From assembly GCA_963837365.1 (NCBI GenBank), contig CAWIMW010000002.1, forward strand, positions 930,001 through 994,000: a stretch of DNA of 64,000 nt, given 5' to 3'. The notes beneath the pieces are model-generated. The model did no database searches. It was not told the origin of the DNA and saw only the letters and a list, made by a program, of their open reading frames with translations. A program made the position numbers and the translations under genes. Positions 46,380 through 55,034 of this stretch are shown here, piece after piece. Numbering within the stretch: position 1 is the stretch's first letter; every line of letters starts with the position of its first letter. Source of the stretch: CAWBXL01 sp963837365 (GTDB lineage Bacteria > Acidobacteriota > Terriglobia > Terriglobales > Acidobacteriaceae).

Positions 46380-47258
46380 ATGAAAATGAAAGTTCGTAAA
46401 GCAGTTTTTCCCGCAGCTGGACTGGGCACACGCTTTCTTCCTGCCACCAAGGCGCAGCCGAAAGAGATGCTCCCCATCGTGGACAAACCCATCATTCAAT
46501 ATGGGGTGGAAGAGGCCATGGCGGCGGGGTGCGACCAGATCATCATTATCACCGGTCGCGGCAAGCAGGCGATTGAAGACCATTTTGATGTCAGCTACGA
46601 GTTAGAAACGATGCTGGAACGGCGCGGCAAGACCAAGCTGCTGGAGATTGTCCGTAACATCTCCGACATGATTCACGTTTATTACGTGCGTCAGAAAGAG
46701 GCGCTGGGTTTGGGACACGCAGTCCTGATGGCGAAGGAATTGGTGAATGATGAACCGTTTGCGGTTTTACTGGCCGACGACGTCATTGATGCCAAGGTTC
46801 CCTGCTTGAAGCAGATGATTAATGTGTTCGAGCAGAAGCAAGCTTCGGTGCTGGCAATCCAGAAGGTTGAGGGGCGCGCGATCTCCGCTTACGGTGTGAT
46901 TAAGGCCAAACCGGTTGATGGCACAGATGGCAAGTTATTTGAAGTTTTGGACCTGGTGGAGAAACCCAAGTTAGAAGATGCCCCTTCGGACCTGGCGGTG
47001 ATTGGGCGGTATGTTTTGACACCTACGGTGTTCGAAACTTTGTCCAATATTCAGGCTGGGGCCGGCGGGGAGTTGCAGCTTACCGACGGTCTGCGGCAAT
47101 TGTTGAAGAAAGAAAAGATTTATGGATTTATTTTTGAGGGCAAGCGGCACGATGCCGGGGACAAGCTGGGGTTCCTGAAGGCAACGGTAGAATTCGCTTT
47201 GAAGCGCCCGGATTTGGGCGGGCCGCTGCGGGAATATTTAAAGAGCCTGAATTTGTAA
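46380..47258 (+). CDS. galU: UTP-glucose-1-phosphate uridylyltransferase
   Basis: A 292-residue nucleotidyltransferase that makes UDP-glucose. It has FPAAGLGTRFLPATKAQPKE, LPIVDKPIIQYGVEEA and the metal-binding LADDVIDA, all typical of GalU. The start is set at MKMKVRK (46380); the ATG two codons on is equally possible. The open frame extends upstream without conserved sequence. Confidence 0.93.
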   Translation: MKMKVRKAVFPAAGLGTRFLPATKAQPKEMLPIVDKPIIQYGVEEAMAAGCDQIIIITGRGKQAIEDHFDVSYELETMLERRGKTKLLEIVRNISDMIHVYYVRQKEALGLGHAVLMAKELVNDEPFAVLLADDVIDAKVPCLKQMINVFEQKQASVLAIQKVEGRAISAYGVIKAKPVDGTDGKLFEVLDLVEKPKLEDAPSDLAVIGRYVLTPTVFETLSNIQAGAGGELQLTDGLRQLLKKEKIYGFIFEGKRHDAGDKLGFLKATVEFALKRPDLGGPLREYLKSLNL

Positions 47259-47276
47259 TTCGAGTTGACGTTCACA

Positions 47277-47368
47277 CTGAGAACCGAGAACCAGCAACTG
47301 CGAACTGACGATTTTCCCGCAGTCCGGCTGGAAGGTATTTAGGTCAGTTCGTGGTTCTCAGTTCTCAG
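47277..47368. repeat. Long imperfect inverted repeat between galU and purE
   Basis: CTGAGAACCGAGAACC...GAACTGAC faces GTCAGTTC...GGTTCTCAGTTCTCAG. It separates convergent genes and could stop transcription both ways. The AGTTCTCAGTT unit recurs inside mtaB. Confidence 0.7.
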
Positions 47369-47386
47369 CGCAGGTTGCGCTCACCA

Positions 47387-47893
47387 TTAACTTCCCATTG
47401 TAAGTTTTAGTTTTTTTGATTTTTCCTCTACTCCGTTGGCTAATTTCTCTTTGTGCGCGGCCAGCTTCTTGTCGATAGCCGCGCTGGACAGGCCCATGAT
47501 TTGTGCCGCGAGAATCCCTGCATTGGTAGCACCCGGCTTTCCGATGGCCACTGTCGCCACGGGAATGCCTGCGGGCATTTGTACCGTGGCCAAGAGAGAA
47601 TCCATTCCATTCAATGATGTAGATGGGATAGGGACTCCGATCACCGGCAGAGTAGTGTGGGCTGCAATGACCCCTGCCAGGTGCGCGGCTCCTCCTGCTC
47701 CGGCGATGATGACTTTAATTCCGCGGCCGGCGGCTTTACGCGCGTATTCGGCGGTGCGGTCAGGAGAGCGGTGGGCTGAGGTGACATCGATTTCGTAGTT
47801 GATGCCGAACCCTTCCAGGGCTTTTCCTGCCTCCTGCATGATGTCGAGGTCGGAGTCACTGCCCATGACGATGGAAACTTGCGGTTTGCTCAT
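47387..47893 (-). CDS. purE: N5-carboxyaminoimidazole ribonucleotide mutase
   Basis: A 168-residue class I PurE: VSIVMGSDSDLDIMQEA, TSAHRSPDRTAEYA with the conserved His, GAGGAAHLAGVIAAHT, and MPAGIPVATVAIG. It converts N5-CAIR to CAIR in purine synthesis. Its ATG directly follows the stop of the small membrane-protein gene, so translation is probably coupled. Confidence 0.96.
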   Translation of the reverse strand: MSKPQVSIVMGSDSDLDIMQEAGKALEGFGINYEIDVTSAHRSPDRTAEYARKAAGRGIKVIIAGAGGAAHLAGVIAAHTTLPVIGVPIPSTSLNGMDSLLATVQMPAGIPVATVAIGKPGATNAGILAAQIMGLSSAAIDKKLAAHKEKLANGVEEKSKKLKLTMGS

Positions 47894-48100
47894 TTACTCC
47901 CCTTGTTTTTGATCTGATTTCATTCCCAACAAAATCTTGATGTGCGCCAGGGCCACGCCCAGGCCCATGCCGACTGCGATCAGAGCCAGCATTTGGACGG
48001 CACGGACGTTTTCTGATCCGGGAATGCGCAGGAAAGCAATAACTCCCAGAGCAGAAGCGAATAGCGGCATGAAGAGCCCGCGGCGAAGTTTGTCTTTCAT
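47894..48100 (-). CDS. Small membrane protein between purD and purE
   Basis: A 68-residue protein with two predicted helices (about 10-24 and 35-53) and a polar tail, starting MKDKLRRGLFMPLFA after GGAGG at five-base spacing. It lies between purD and purE, and its stop touches the purE start. Function not recognised. Confidence 0.65.
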   Translation of the reverse strand: MKDKLRRGLFMPLFASALGVIAFLRIPGSENVRAVQMLALIAVGMGLGVALAHIKILLGMKSDQKQGE

Positions 48101-48165
48101 GATGTCCTCCAGAAGTACCTCGGGGCCTTGTTCCACCCTGTGGTCTCTACGAATCCATTGCAAAC

Positions 48166-49440
48166 TCAATTCTTTTTCAGTGCTCGCGCGACAATATCTT
48201 TGCGGTAGTGAGAGCCTTCGAAACCGATTTTGGATGTGGCTTCGTAGGCGCGATCCACCGCTTGCTGCAAGTCTTTTGCGCGCGCTGTTACTCCCAACAC
48301 TCTACCGCCTGCGGTTAGATATGTGCCGTCATGTTTGCTGGTGCCGGCGTGGAATACTTTTACGCCTTCAACCTTGGCAGCATCGTCGAGGCCTATGATT
48401 TTTTTGCCGGCTTCATAAGTGCCGGGATATCCGCCGGAAGCGATCACCACGCAGACTGCGGGATCGGGCGACCAACGGAAATCGCCGTCGCTCACCCGGC
48501 CTTCTATTGAGGCTTCGATCGCGTCTACCAGGTCACTTTCCATGCGCATCATCAGTGGCTGGGTCTCGGGATCGCCGAAGCGGCAGTTGAATTCCAGGAC
48601 CATAGGGCCGCGGGCAGTCATCATCAAGCCACAGTAGAGGACGCCTTTGAATTCCGCGCCTTCTTCTATCATTCCAGCCACAACCGGTTGGGCAACGTGG
48701 TGGACGAGCCACTGACTCATTTGCTCATCAATGATGGTCGAGGTGGAGTACGCGCCCATGCCTCCCGTGTTGGGACCGGTGTCGCCATCGCCTACGCGCT
48801 TATGGTCCTGGGCGGCGACCATGGGGGCGACGCGTTCTCCGTCGCTTAAAACGAGAAACGAAACTTCTTCACCCTGCAAGCATTCTTCCAAGACCACCCT
48901 TGCTCCAGCTTCGCCCAGCATTTTCCCGCTCAGCATTTCGGAACAAACGGACAGGGCTTCATCTTTGGTTTGACAGATGACTACGCCCTTGCCTGCGGCC
49001 AAGCCATCGGCCTTTACTACCAGTGGCGCATGAAAGTGATGCAGCGAGGACTGGACTTCATCCATGGAGTTGCAGATGGCGTAGTGCGCCGTGGGAATGC
49101 GGTGGCGCTGCATGAATTCTTTGGCGAAGCTCTTGCTTGACTCTAGTTGCGCAGCGGCTTTGGTGGGGCCGAAGATGCGCCAACCTCTTTTGGTGAATTC
49201 ATCCACTACCCCAAGCTGGAGCGGGACTTCGGGGCCTACTACGGTCAGGTCGGGGCGGATTTGATTGGCCAACGATAGCAGGGAATCGACACTCTTTACA
49301 TCAGCGGCCAGACAGGTGGCTTCGTCGGCAATGCCGCCGTTGCCGGGGGCGCAGTACACCTGCGTGACACGCGGAGACTGGCGCAGCTTCCAGACCAGGG
49401 CGTGCTCGCGGCCTCCGCTTCCTATGACCAGGACTTTCAT
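48166..49440 (-). CDS. purD: Phosphoribosylamine-glycine ligase
   Basis: A 424-residue ATP-grasp enzyme making GAR from phosphoribosylamine, glycine and ATP. It begins KVLVIGSGGREHALVWKL, and has ATP-grasp VVKADGLAAGKGVVIC, GDGDTGPNTGGMGAYST and EFNCRFGDPETQ. It heads a minus-strand cluster with a small membrane protein and purE. Confidence 0.96.
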   Translation of the reverse strand: MKVLVIGSGGREHALVWKLRQSPRVTQVYCAPGNGGIADEATCLAADVKSVDSLLSLANQIRPDLTVVGPEVPLQLGVVDEFTKRGWRIFGPTKAAAQLESSKSFAKEFMQRHRIPTAHYAICNSMDEVQSSLHHFHAPLVVKADGLAAGKGVVICQTKDEALSVCSEMLSGKMLGEAGARVVLEECLQGEEVSFLVLSDGERVAPMVAAQDHKRVGDGDTGPNTGGMGAYSTSTIIDEQMSQWLVHHVAQPVVAGMIEEGAEFKGVLYCGLMMTARGPMVLEFNCRFGDPETQPLMMRMESDLVDAIEASIEGRVSDGDFRWSPDPAVCVVIASGGYPGTYEAGKKIIGLDDAAKVEGVKVFHAGTSKHDGTYLTAGGRVLGVTARAKDLQQAVDRAYEATSKIGFEGSHYRKDIVARALKKN

Positions 49441-49458
49441 AATTTCGAGAGAATAAGG

Positions 49459-51174
49459 TTAGGGGTGGGGAGGAAGGGATGTCAAACTCTTGCTGGTGGG
49501 AAATGAAATCCTACCCCCTGCGTCGGCTCTTGCGGATGCTGCTTCTGGCGCAAGCCGTCTAATTTGGTCCAGCAGCGCCTCCGGCGAAACCGGCCGTCCC
49601 AGAAAATCTTTCATCAGAGTTGGAGTGTCCCGCTCCGATCCATATTGCAGGAGATGTTCGCCGAGCCATCCGTACCAACGCGGGTCTCCAGTATCGAAGG
49701 GACCCAAGGCTTCGCGGATGTGCTCACGCATGTCCGCAGTCAGGACCGCGCCTAACCCGTAATTCACCATGTAACCGGGAGAGTCCACCAGTTGCACGCG
49801 CAGCGCCCACCAGGAAAGCTCCGGGTGGGGAATGATGTGCAGGTAGTGGCTGGTGATATCGCCCCATAGGACGTTGGGATCGGTCGAAGGATTGGCCAAC
49901 ATTCTCAACTCAAACAGCGACCACGCCACATCCAGCACCACCACCGCATACAGGGCGCGTAAGGAAACCGCCGCCGAGGTCGGACGCCCCAGATATTTTT
50001 GCTGCCAGGCTGGCTCGTAGGTGCTCCAACTGGGAACGTCGGCAAACGCTTCTACAAAAAGATCGCTCGGCCAGTAAACATATGCGGGACGGTTGCGGAT
50101 GGCCGTGATGTTTACTACGTGTCCATTCTCGTGGACCAGTTCATTCAATACGAACAGGCCGCCATGTGAATAGGGAGCGAAGACGCGCGCAATCGTGGGC
50201 TTCCATGCGCCGTTCACCATGCGTCCGTGGGTGACGTAGTCCGTGTAAGCCAAAGCAGCCTTCCCCGGACGCGGCTGGAGATCGTACAGAGTGCCCAACT
50301 GTTTCAGGTCTACACCCAGGTCCTGGTAGAACCTGAAATTGATAGGAAGCAGTGAATCATAAGGAATCGCCGTGGAGAGAATCCGGTCCGCCTCTGCGCC
50401 TTGAAAGCTGAAGCTCCATGGTTCGACCGGTTGATCGCTGGTGGACTGGCGGTAGGTATCGAGAATTTGTTCGAGCCAATGTTGCACGTCGGTGGCGTTT
50501 CCTCCCACATCATGCGCCGCATGATCAATCGCAGAACCGTTTTTGACAGCGTCCGCAGCCGCCAGCTTGATCAGGCGACGATACGGGCTATCAGCTTCGT
50601 CCTTGCCGTTTAACGATTGCCACAAAGGCGTAAGCGCCATGAAGACAGCCTTACGCCTTTCCGGCTCTTCCACTTCATGCAGCAGGTCGAGGGCGGACTG
50701 GCGGGTCAGGGTCTTGCCTTCGAACGTCATGCGCTTGTCGTTCTCGACAAAGCAGACCACCAGCGCGGCGCGCAACTTCTCGTAGTCAAGGTCCTTGCGC
50801 TGTGCATCCTCGCAATGGCCGCTGGGGCTGAAGAGAGCAGAAGGGTTTTCCGGGAACGAGGCCAATTGTGTACGGATGGCGGCGACGGCACGAGTGTCGT
50901 CTGCCGACAAACCCTGACTTGGCAGCTGCGAAAGCTTTTGCTGGAGACGCTTGCGCTTGGTCAGGTACGCATGTGCCCAGGCAGCGCGATCTTTCCCCTG
51001 ATAGCTCGCCATTAAACCGGAGTCGATGGTCGAAATGATGCTGGCTGCATCGCTGACCTCGGCGTACAGGTTTTCAGTGTCAGCCACTTTTTTGGAGTCA
51101 GCGGTCATGCCCGCATGGGCCGTGACGGCGAGAGATGCCAGCAACAACAATGTCGAGAAGAGGTATCGAGTCAT
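49459..51174 (-). CDS. Exported HExxH metallopeptidase-like protein, M3-like
   Basis: A 571-residue protein with a signal peptide (about 1-21). The zinc motif HENGH (348-352) and downstream Glu375 in DLFVEAFADVPSW match the HExxH...E layout of gluzincins such as M3 oligopeptidases. N-terminal alpha-helical halves also resemble M3. It is exported, so it may degrade peptides in the periplasm. Substrate unknown. Confidence 0.72.
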   Translation of the reverse strand: MTRYLFSTLLLLASLAVTAHAGMTADSKKVADTENLYAEVSDAASIISTIDSGLMASYQGKDRAAWAHAYLTKRKRLQQKLSQLPSQGLSADDTRAVAAIRTQLASFPENPSALFSPSGHCEDAQRKDLDYEKLRAALVVCFVENDKRMTFEGKTLTRQSALDLLHEVEEPERRKAVFMALTPLWQSLNGKDEADSPYRRLIKLAAADAVKNGSAIDHAAHDVGGNATDVQHWLEQILDTYRQSTSDQPVEPWSFSFQGAEADRILSTAIPYDSLLPINFRFYQDLGVDLKQLGTLYDLQPRPGKAALAYTDYVTHGRMVNGAWKPTIARVFAPYSHGGLFVLNELVHENGHVVNITAIRNRPAYVYWPSDLFVEAFADVPSWSTYEPAWQQKYLGRPTSAAVSLRALYAVVVLDVAWSLFELRMLANPSTDPNVLWGDITSHYLHIIPHPELSWWALRVQLVDSPGYMVNYGLGAVLTADMREHIREALGPFDTGDPRWYGWLGEHLLQYGSERDTPTLMKDFLGRPVSPEALLDQIRRLAPEAASARADAGGRISFPTSKSLTSLPPHP

Positions 51175-51219
51175 GTCTCAAAAATGTTCCGGACCGTGGG
51201 TAACCTCGCGGGGGCGGAC

Positions 51220-52608
51220 CTACAGCTTATTCAGTCCATCGAGCGCGGCTACTTTGTAAGCTTCGGCTAAAGTCGGGTAGTTAAAGATGGTGTCACGGAA
51301 ATATTCGATGGTGCCATCGAGGGCCATGACCGCCTGCCCGATGTGGATGATTTCGGCGGCACGGTCGCCGATGGCGTGGACGCCCAGAATTTTCAGCGAT
51401 ACGGGATCGAACAGGATTTTTAACAGACCCTGATCGTCCCCTAGCATCTGTCCTTTGGCTAACTCGGCATAACGCGCCAGGCCTACCTCGTAAGGGGTTT
51501 TTGTCTGCGTGAGCTGCTCTTCGGTGTAACCCACCATGGAGATCTCGGGGATGGTGTAAATACCGTAGGGGACCAGATTTGAGGAAATTTTGCCGGGCTT
51601 GCCGAACATATGGCAACTGGCCAGGCGTCCTTGTTCCATGGAAGTGCTGGCCAATGCCGGGAATCCGATTACGTCGCCGGCTGCGTAGATGTGGGGAACG
51701 CAGGTTTGGAAATTTTCGTTGATCTTAAGCTTGCCGCGCTCGTCGGCACAGATTCCTGCCGCAGCCAGGTTGAGCTGGTCGCTGTTGGCCTGGCGTCCTA
51801 CGGCGTAGAGCAGGGCCTGGCCATGGACGGTTTTCCCGCTTTCCAATTTTGCGAAGACCCGGTCGCGTTCGGTCTCGAATCCCACTTCCACTACCTTTTC
51901 TCCCAGGCGGAAGACGGTAAACAACTGGCGCAGCTGGAAGCAGAGGCTTTCTATGATTTCGCGGTCCGCGAAATCCAGCAGCGTCGGCCTTTGGTCCAGT
52001 AGAGTGACGCGCACGCCTAACGCGGCAAACATGGAGGCGTATTCCAAACCGATAATTCCTGCGCCGACCACCACCAATTCACGTGGAAGGTCCTCCAGTT
52101 CGTGCACCTGATCGGAATCGAAAATTCGCTTGCCGTCTACCGGAATGTGGTCGTCGTGCGCGGGCCGGGTACCGCAGGCAATCAAGATGTTGGCTCCGCG
52201 GACTAGTTGGGATCCGTCTTCGCTGACAGCTTCGAGGGTATGGGGGTCAATAAAGTGGGCGACTCCTTCCAGCACAGTGACCTGGTTGCGGCGGAGTTGG
52301 GACTTGATCACTTCGACTTCCCTCGCCATTACGGCATCCGCGCGGAAGACCAAATCCTTCATGGCTATCTGGTTTTTTACGGCGTAGCTGCGTCCATAAA
52401 AAGATTTTTGCCGCAGGCCGCTCAGGTACAAAACGGCTTCGCGAAAGGTCTTGCTGGGGATGGTGCCGGTGTGGACGCACACCCCGCCAATGGTGCGCTT
52501 CTTCTCAATGACCGCAACCTTTTTGCGCATCTTGGCGGCGCATATGGCCGCTTTCTGGCCGGCTGGGCCGCTGCCGATTACCACCAGATCGTATTGGGCT
52601 GGCTCCAT
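51220..52608 (-). CDS. sthA: Soluble pyridine nucleotide transhydrogenase
   Basis: A 462-residue FAD protein: FAD-binding DLVVIGSGPAGQKAAI, GGVCVHTGTIPSKT with a single cysteine rather than the CxxxxC pair of lipoamide or glutathione reductases, NAD(P)-binding VVGAGIIGLEYASMFAALG, and the dimerisation domain (SLKILGVHAIGDRAAE). SthA equilibrates NADH and NADPH. The start at 52608 follows CGGGAAG; the longer frame adds ten residues. Confidence 0.9.
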   Translation of the reverse strand: MEPAQYDLVVIGSGPAGQKAAICAAKMRKKVAVIEKKRTIGGVCVHTGTIPSKTFREAVLYLSGLRQKSFYGRSYAVKNQIAMKDLVFRADAVMAREVEVIKSQLRRNQVTVLEGVAHFIDPHTLEAVSEDGSQLVRGANILIACGTRPAHDDHIPVDGKRIFDSDQVHELEDLPRELVVVGAGIIGLEYASMFAALGVRVTLLDQRPTLLDFADREIIESLCFQLRQLFTVFRLGEKVVEVGFETERDRVFAKLESGKTVHGQALLYAVGRQANSDQLNLAAAGICADERGKLKINENFQTCVPHIYAAGDVIGFPALASTSMEQGRLASCHMFGKPGKISSNLVPYGIYTIPEISMVGYTEEQLTQTKTPYEVGLARYAELAKGQMLGDDQGLLKILFDPVSLKILGVHAIGDRAAEIIHIGQAVMALDGTIEYFRDTIFNYPTLAEAYKVAALDGLNKL

Positions 52609-52793
52609 GAAAATCTTCCCGAAAAAGGCTGGATGCAAAGTTATATCAAAGGCGGGTTCCTCGGGAAGTGCACTCCGCTATTGTTTACATCGGCGTAACA
52701 TTAGTTTGCGGGAATATTGGCCGCTTGATTCCTGGGCGCAATCTCCGGTATTGATGATTACGCTTCTCCGCCAGACTCTTTAAGGAACCCCTG

Positions 52794-53531
52794 ATGCCGA
52801 AACAATCCGGGAAGTGTGTGTTGGCTGTAATGGTGGCGATATCATTCACGCTCACCATCCCCGTCGCTCATGCGCAACCGGCGGTAATTCCCCAGATGGT
52901 TCCTGAAAGCGCATTACACCGGGCGGCGCGAACTGGCGATCTTGGGGCTTTGCAGGCGCGCTTGGACCGGGGAATCAAGGCGGATGCCCGCGACTCCGAA
53001 GGGCGCACCGCGCTTATGGATGCGGTAAAGGCCGGGCATCCTGATGTGGAACGCGCACTGGTCGCAGCTGGCGCCAATGTCAACGCGACGACCCCCGGGG
53101 GACGGACTCCGCTGATTGAGGCGGCAGAGTATGGGCGGATACAGTCGGCCCAGCTGCTGATTCAAGCGGGGGCTGACCTAAATGCAGTGCAGCGCGGGTG
53201 GGGGAGCGCGCTGGAAACGGCGGAACGTACCGGGCATCTCCAGACGGCTGCGCTGTTGCGGCAAGCGGGCGCCAAGACTTTTGGCCGCTCGGTTGGAGAT
53301 ACGGTTTGCGTGCGTCCCTGGGGCGGAAATGGATATTGCGGGAAAGTGGAGAACGTGGACAAGAACGATTACCGCATACGCATCACGCGGCTGGTGGGTT
53401 GTGAGAATGGATGCGAAGCGCGGGCGGAGTGTTCTGCGGGGCGGCCAGTTGGCGGTACAGACGGGATTCAGGTTGGTGAGGTCGTTGCCACCAAGAGCTG
53501 GTGCATCACGCATACCGGGGTGCAGCAATGA
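52794..53531 (+). CDS. Exported ankyrin-repeat protein
   Basis: A 245-residue protein with a signal peptide (about 1-27, ending AHAQ), three ankyrin repeats (about 38-70, 71-103, 104-137: SALHRAARTGDLGAL, RTALMDAVKAGHPDV, RTPLIEAAEYGRIQS), and a Cys-rich C-terminal region (VCVRPWGGNGYCGKVENV, then CENGCEARAEC). AAGGA precedes the ATG. Its stop overlaps the ATG of the next gene (ATGA), so the two are coupled. Likely a periplasmic or surface binding protein. Confidence 0.78.
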   Translation: MPKQSGKCVLAVMVAISFTLTIPVAHAQPAVIPQMVPESALHRAARTGDLGALQARLDRGIKADARDSEGRTALMDAVKAGHPDVERALVAAGANVNATTPGGRTPLIEAAEYGRIQSAQLLIQAGADLNAVQRGWGSALETAERTGHLQTAALLRQAGAKTFGRSVGDTVCVRPWGGNGYCGKVENVDKNDYRIRITRLVGCENGCEARAECSAGRPVGGTDGIQVGEVVATKSWCITHTGVQQ

Positions 53532-54925
53532 ACCGGCCCCAACCGTATTCTCTAATCACTGTCTGCCTGGCTCTGGGGTTTATTGCCGGCTGTGGCGGGG
53601 GTTCGGGCGGGACCAATTATCCACCTCCTCCCACTCCCGACTTTTCCCTTGCCGCAAATCCCACAGCCATAACTGTCAATCGCTCTATTAGCTGGATGAC
53701 AACCGTGACGGTCACGCCGTCAAATGGTTTTTCAAGCACGATCAATCTCACAGCAACAGGATTGCCCATCGGCGTCACGGCAAGTTTCAATCCTGGCGCA
53801 GCTACGACGACCAGCGTGTTGACCCTGACCGCTTCAGGAACAGCGACGTTGGGTGCCGCTACGGTGACCGTGACCGGAACCAGCAGCAGTCTCACTCATA
53901 ACGCTACCGTCAATTTGACCGTTGGCCCGGACGACAATGCGGGGTTCACATACAACGGGTTTGACCATATTTCGTTCCAGGCGAATGAGTACAACACCAC
54001 GGTAGGGGACAATTCCCGTACTGCGTTGGCGGCCAGCGGGTCCAATTGGGTAGGGGTATTGGCAACCTGGTATCAGGCAAACCCTACGGCCACGTCAATT
54101 GCTGCCAGTAGCTTCTCCCCGAGTGATGCTGCTGTGGTAGCGGCGACACAAGATCTGCACAACAAGAACATGAAAGTCATGCTGAAACCACATGTGGATT
54201 CGTTGGATGGTTCGTGGAGAGGCACATTCCACCAGAACTCACCGGGGGAGGCGGACGCGTGGTTTGCCAGCTACACTTCGTTCATCAAGCACTATGCGCA
54301 AATGGCGCACGATAACAATGTGGAGATGCTTTGCATTGGGACGGAGTATGTGCAGCTCAGCGGGGCAGCGAACCTTGCACGTTGGACAGCGGTCATCAAT
54401 GCCATCCGGGTAATTTATACGCCGGCCGATGGCCTGCTGACGTATGCATCCAATGCGACCGGTGGAGCCGATGAGTTTACCTCGGTTTCCTTCTGGAGCC
54501 AGCTTGACCTCATCGGACTAGACGGCTATTTCCCACTCACCAATCAGAATGATCCAAGCGTGGCGCAATTGGTATCCGCCTGGACATCGAGCGCAGGCAA
54601 CAAGGATGGTTTGAACATTCTGCAAGCGGTGCAGAACTTCTCCGCTGCTCATCCGGGGCAGCCGCTCATCTTTACCGAGATTGGCTATCGCAGTGTGGCC
54701 GGGGCCAACAAGGCGCCGTATGATTTCTCGACCGGGACGACTTTCGATCCCAGCGAGCAGCATGACTGCTATGAAGCCATGTACGAAGTCTGGAGCCAGC
54801 AGACATCATTTATGAAGGGTGTTCTTTGGTGGGATTGGGGAGTTCCGAATCCAGGGGCAAGTGACACTGGATACGATGTTCGTGGGAAACCGGCGGAAGT
54901 GGTGGTGCGGGACTGGCAGAACTGA
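53528..54925 (+). CDS. Lipoprotein with Ig-like domain and GH113-like glycosidase domain
   Basis: A 465-residue protein: lipoprotein signal (LGFIAGCGGGSGG), an Ig-like beta domain (about 37-135, rich in Thr), and a TIM-barrel glycosidase domain (about 140-465). Two acids fit a retaining clan GH-A mechanism: Glu273 in CIGTEY and Glu384 in FTEIGY. The fold and motifs resemble GH113 beta-mannanase-like proteins. It likely acts on polysaccharide at the cell surface. The start is taken at 53528, where ATG overlaps the ankyrin gene's TGA. Confidence 0.78.
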   Translation: MNRPQPYSLITVCLALGFIAGCGGGSGGTNYPPPPTPDFSLAANPTAITVNRSISWMTTVTVTPSNGFSSTINLTATGLPIGVTASFNPGAATTTSVLTLTASGTATLGAATVTVTGTSSSLTHNATVNLTVGPDDNAGFTYNGFDHISFQANEYNTTVGDNSRTALAASGSNWVGVLATWYQANPTATSIAASSFSPSDAAVVAATQDLHNKNMKVMLKPHVDSLDGSWRGTFHQNSPGEADAWFASYTSFIKHYAQMAHDNNVEMLCIGTEYVQLSGAANLARWTAVINAIRVIYTPADGLLTYASNATGGADEFTSVSFWSQLDLIGLDGYFPLTNQNDPSVAQLVSAWTSSAGNKDGLNILQAVQNFSAAHPGQPLIFTEIGYRSVAGANKAPYDFSTGTTFDPSEQHDCYEAMYEVWSQQTSFMKGVLWWDWGVPNPGASDTGYDVRGKPAEVVVRDWQN

Positions 54926-55034
54926 AAGAAACATTTTGCCGCAGATCTGCGCAGATTTGCGCCGATTTTCATTTGCGTCGATCCGCGAGAATCTGGGACG
55001 ACAAATTTTCTATCAATCCACGAGTTGATTCAGT

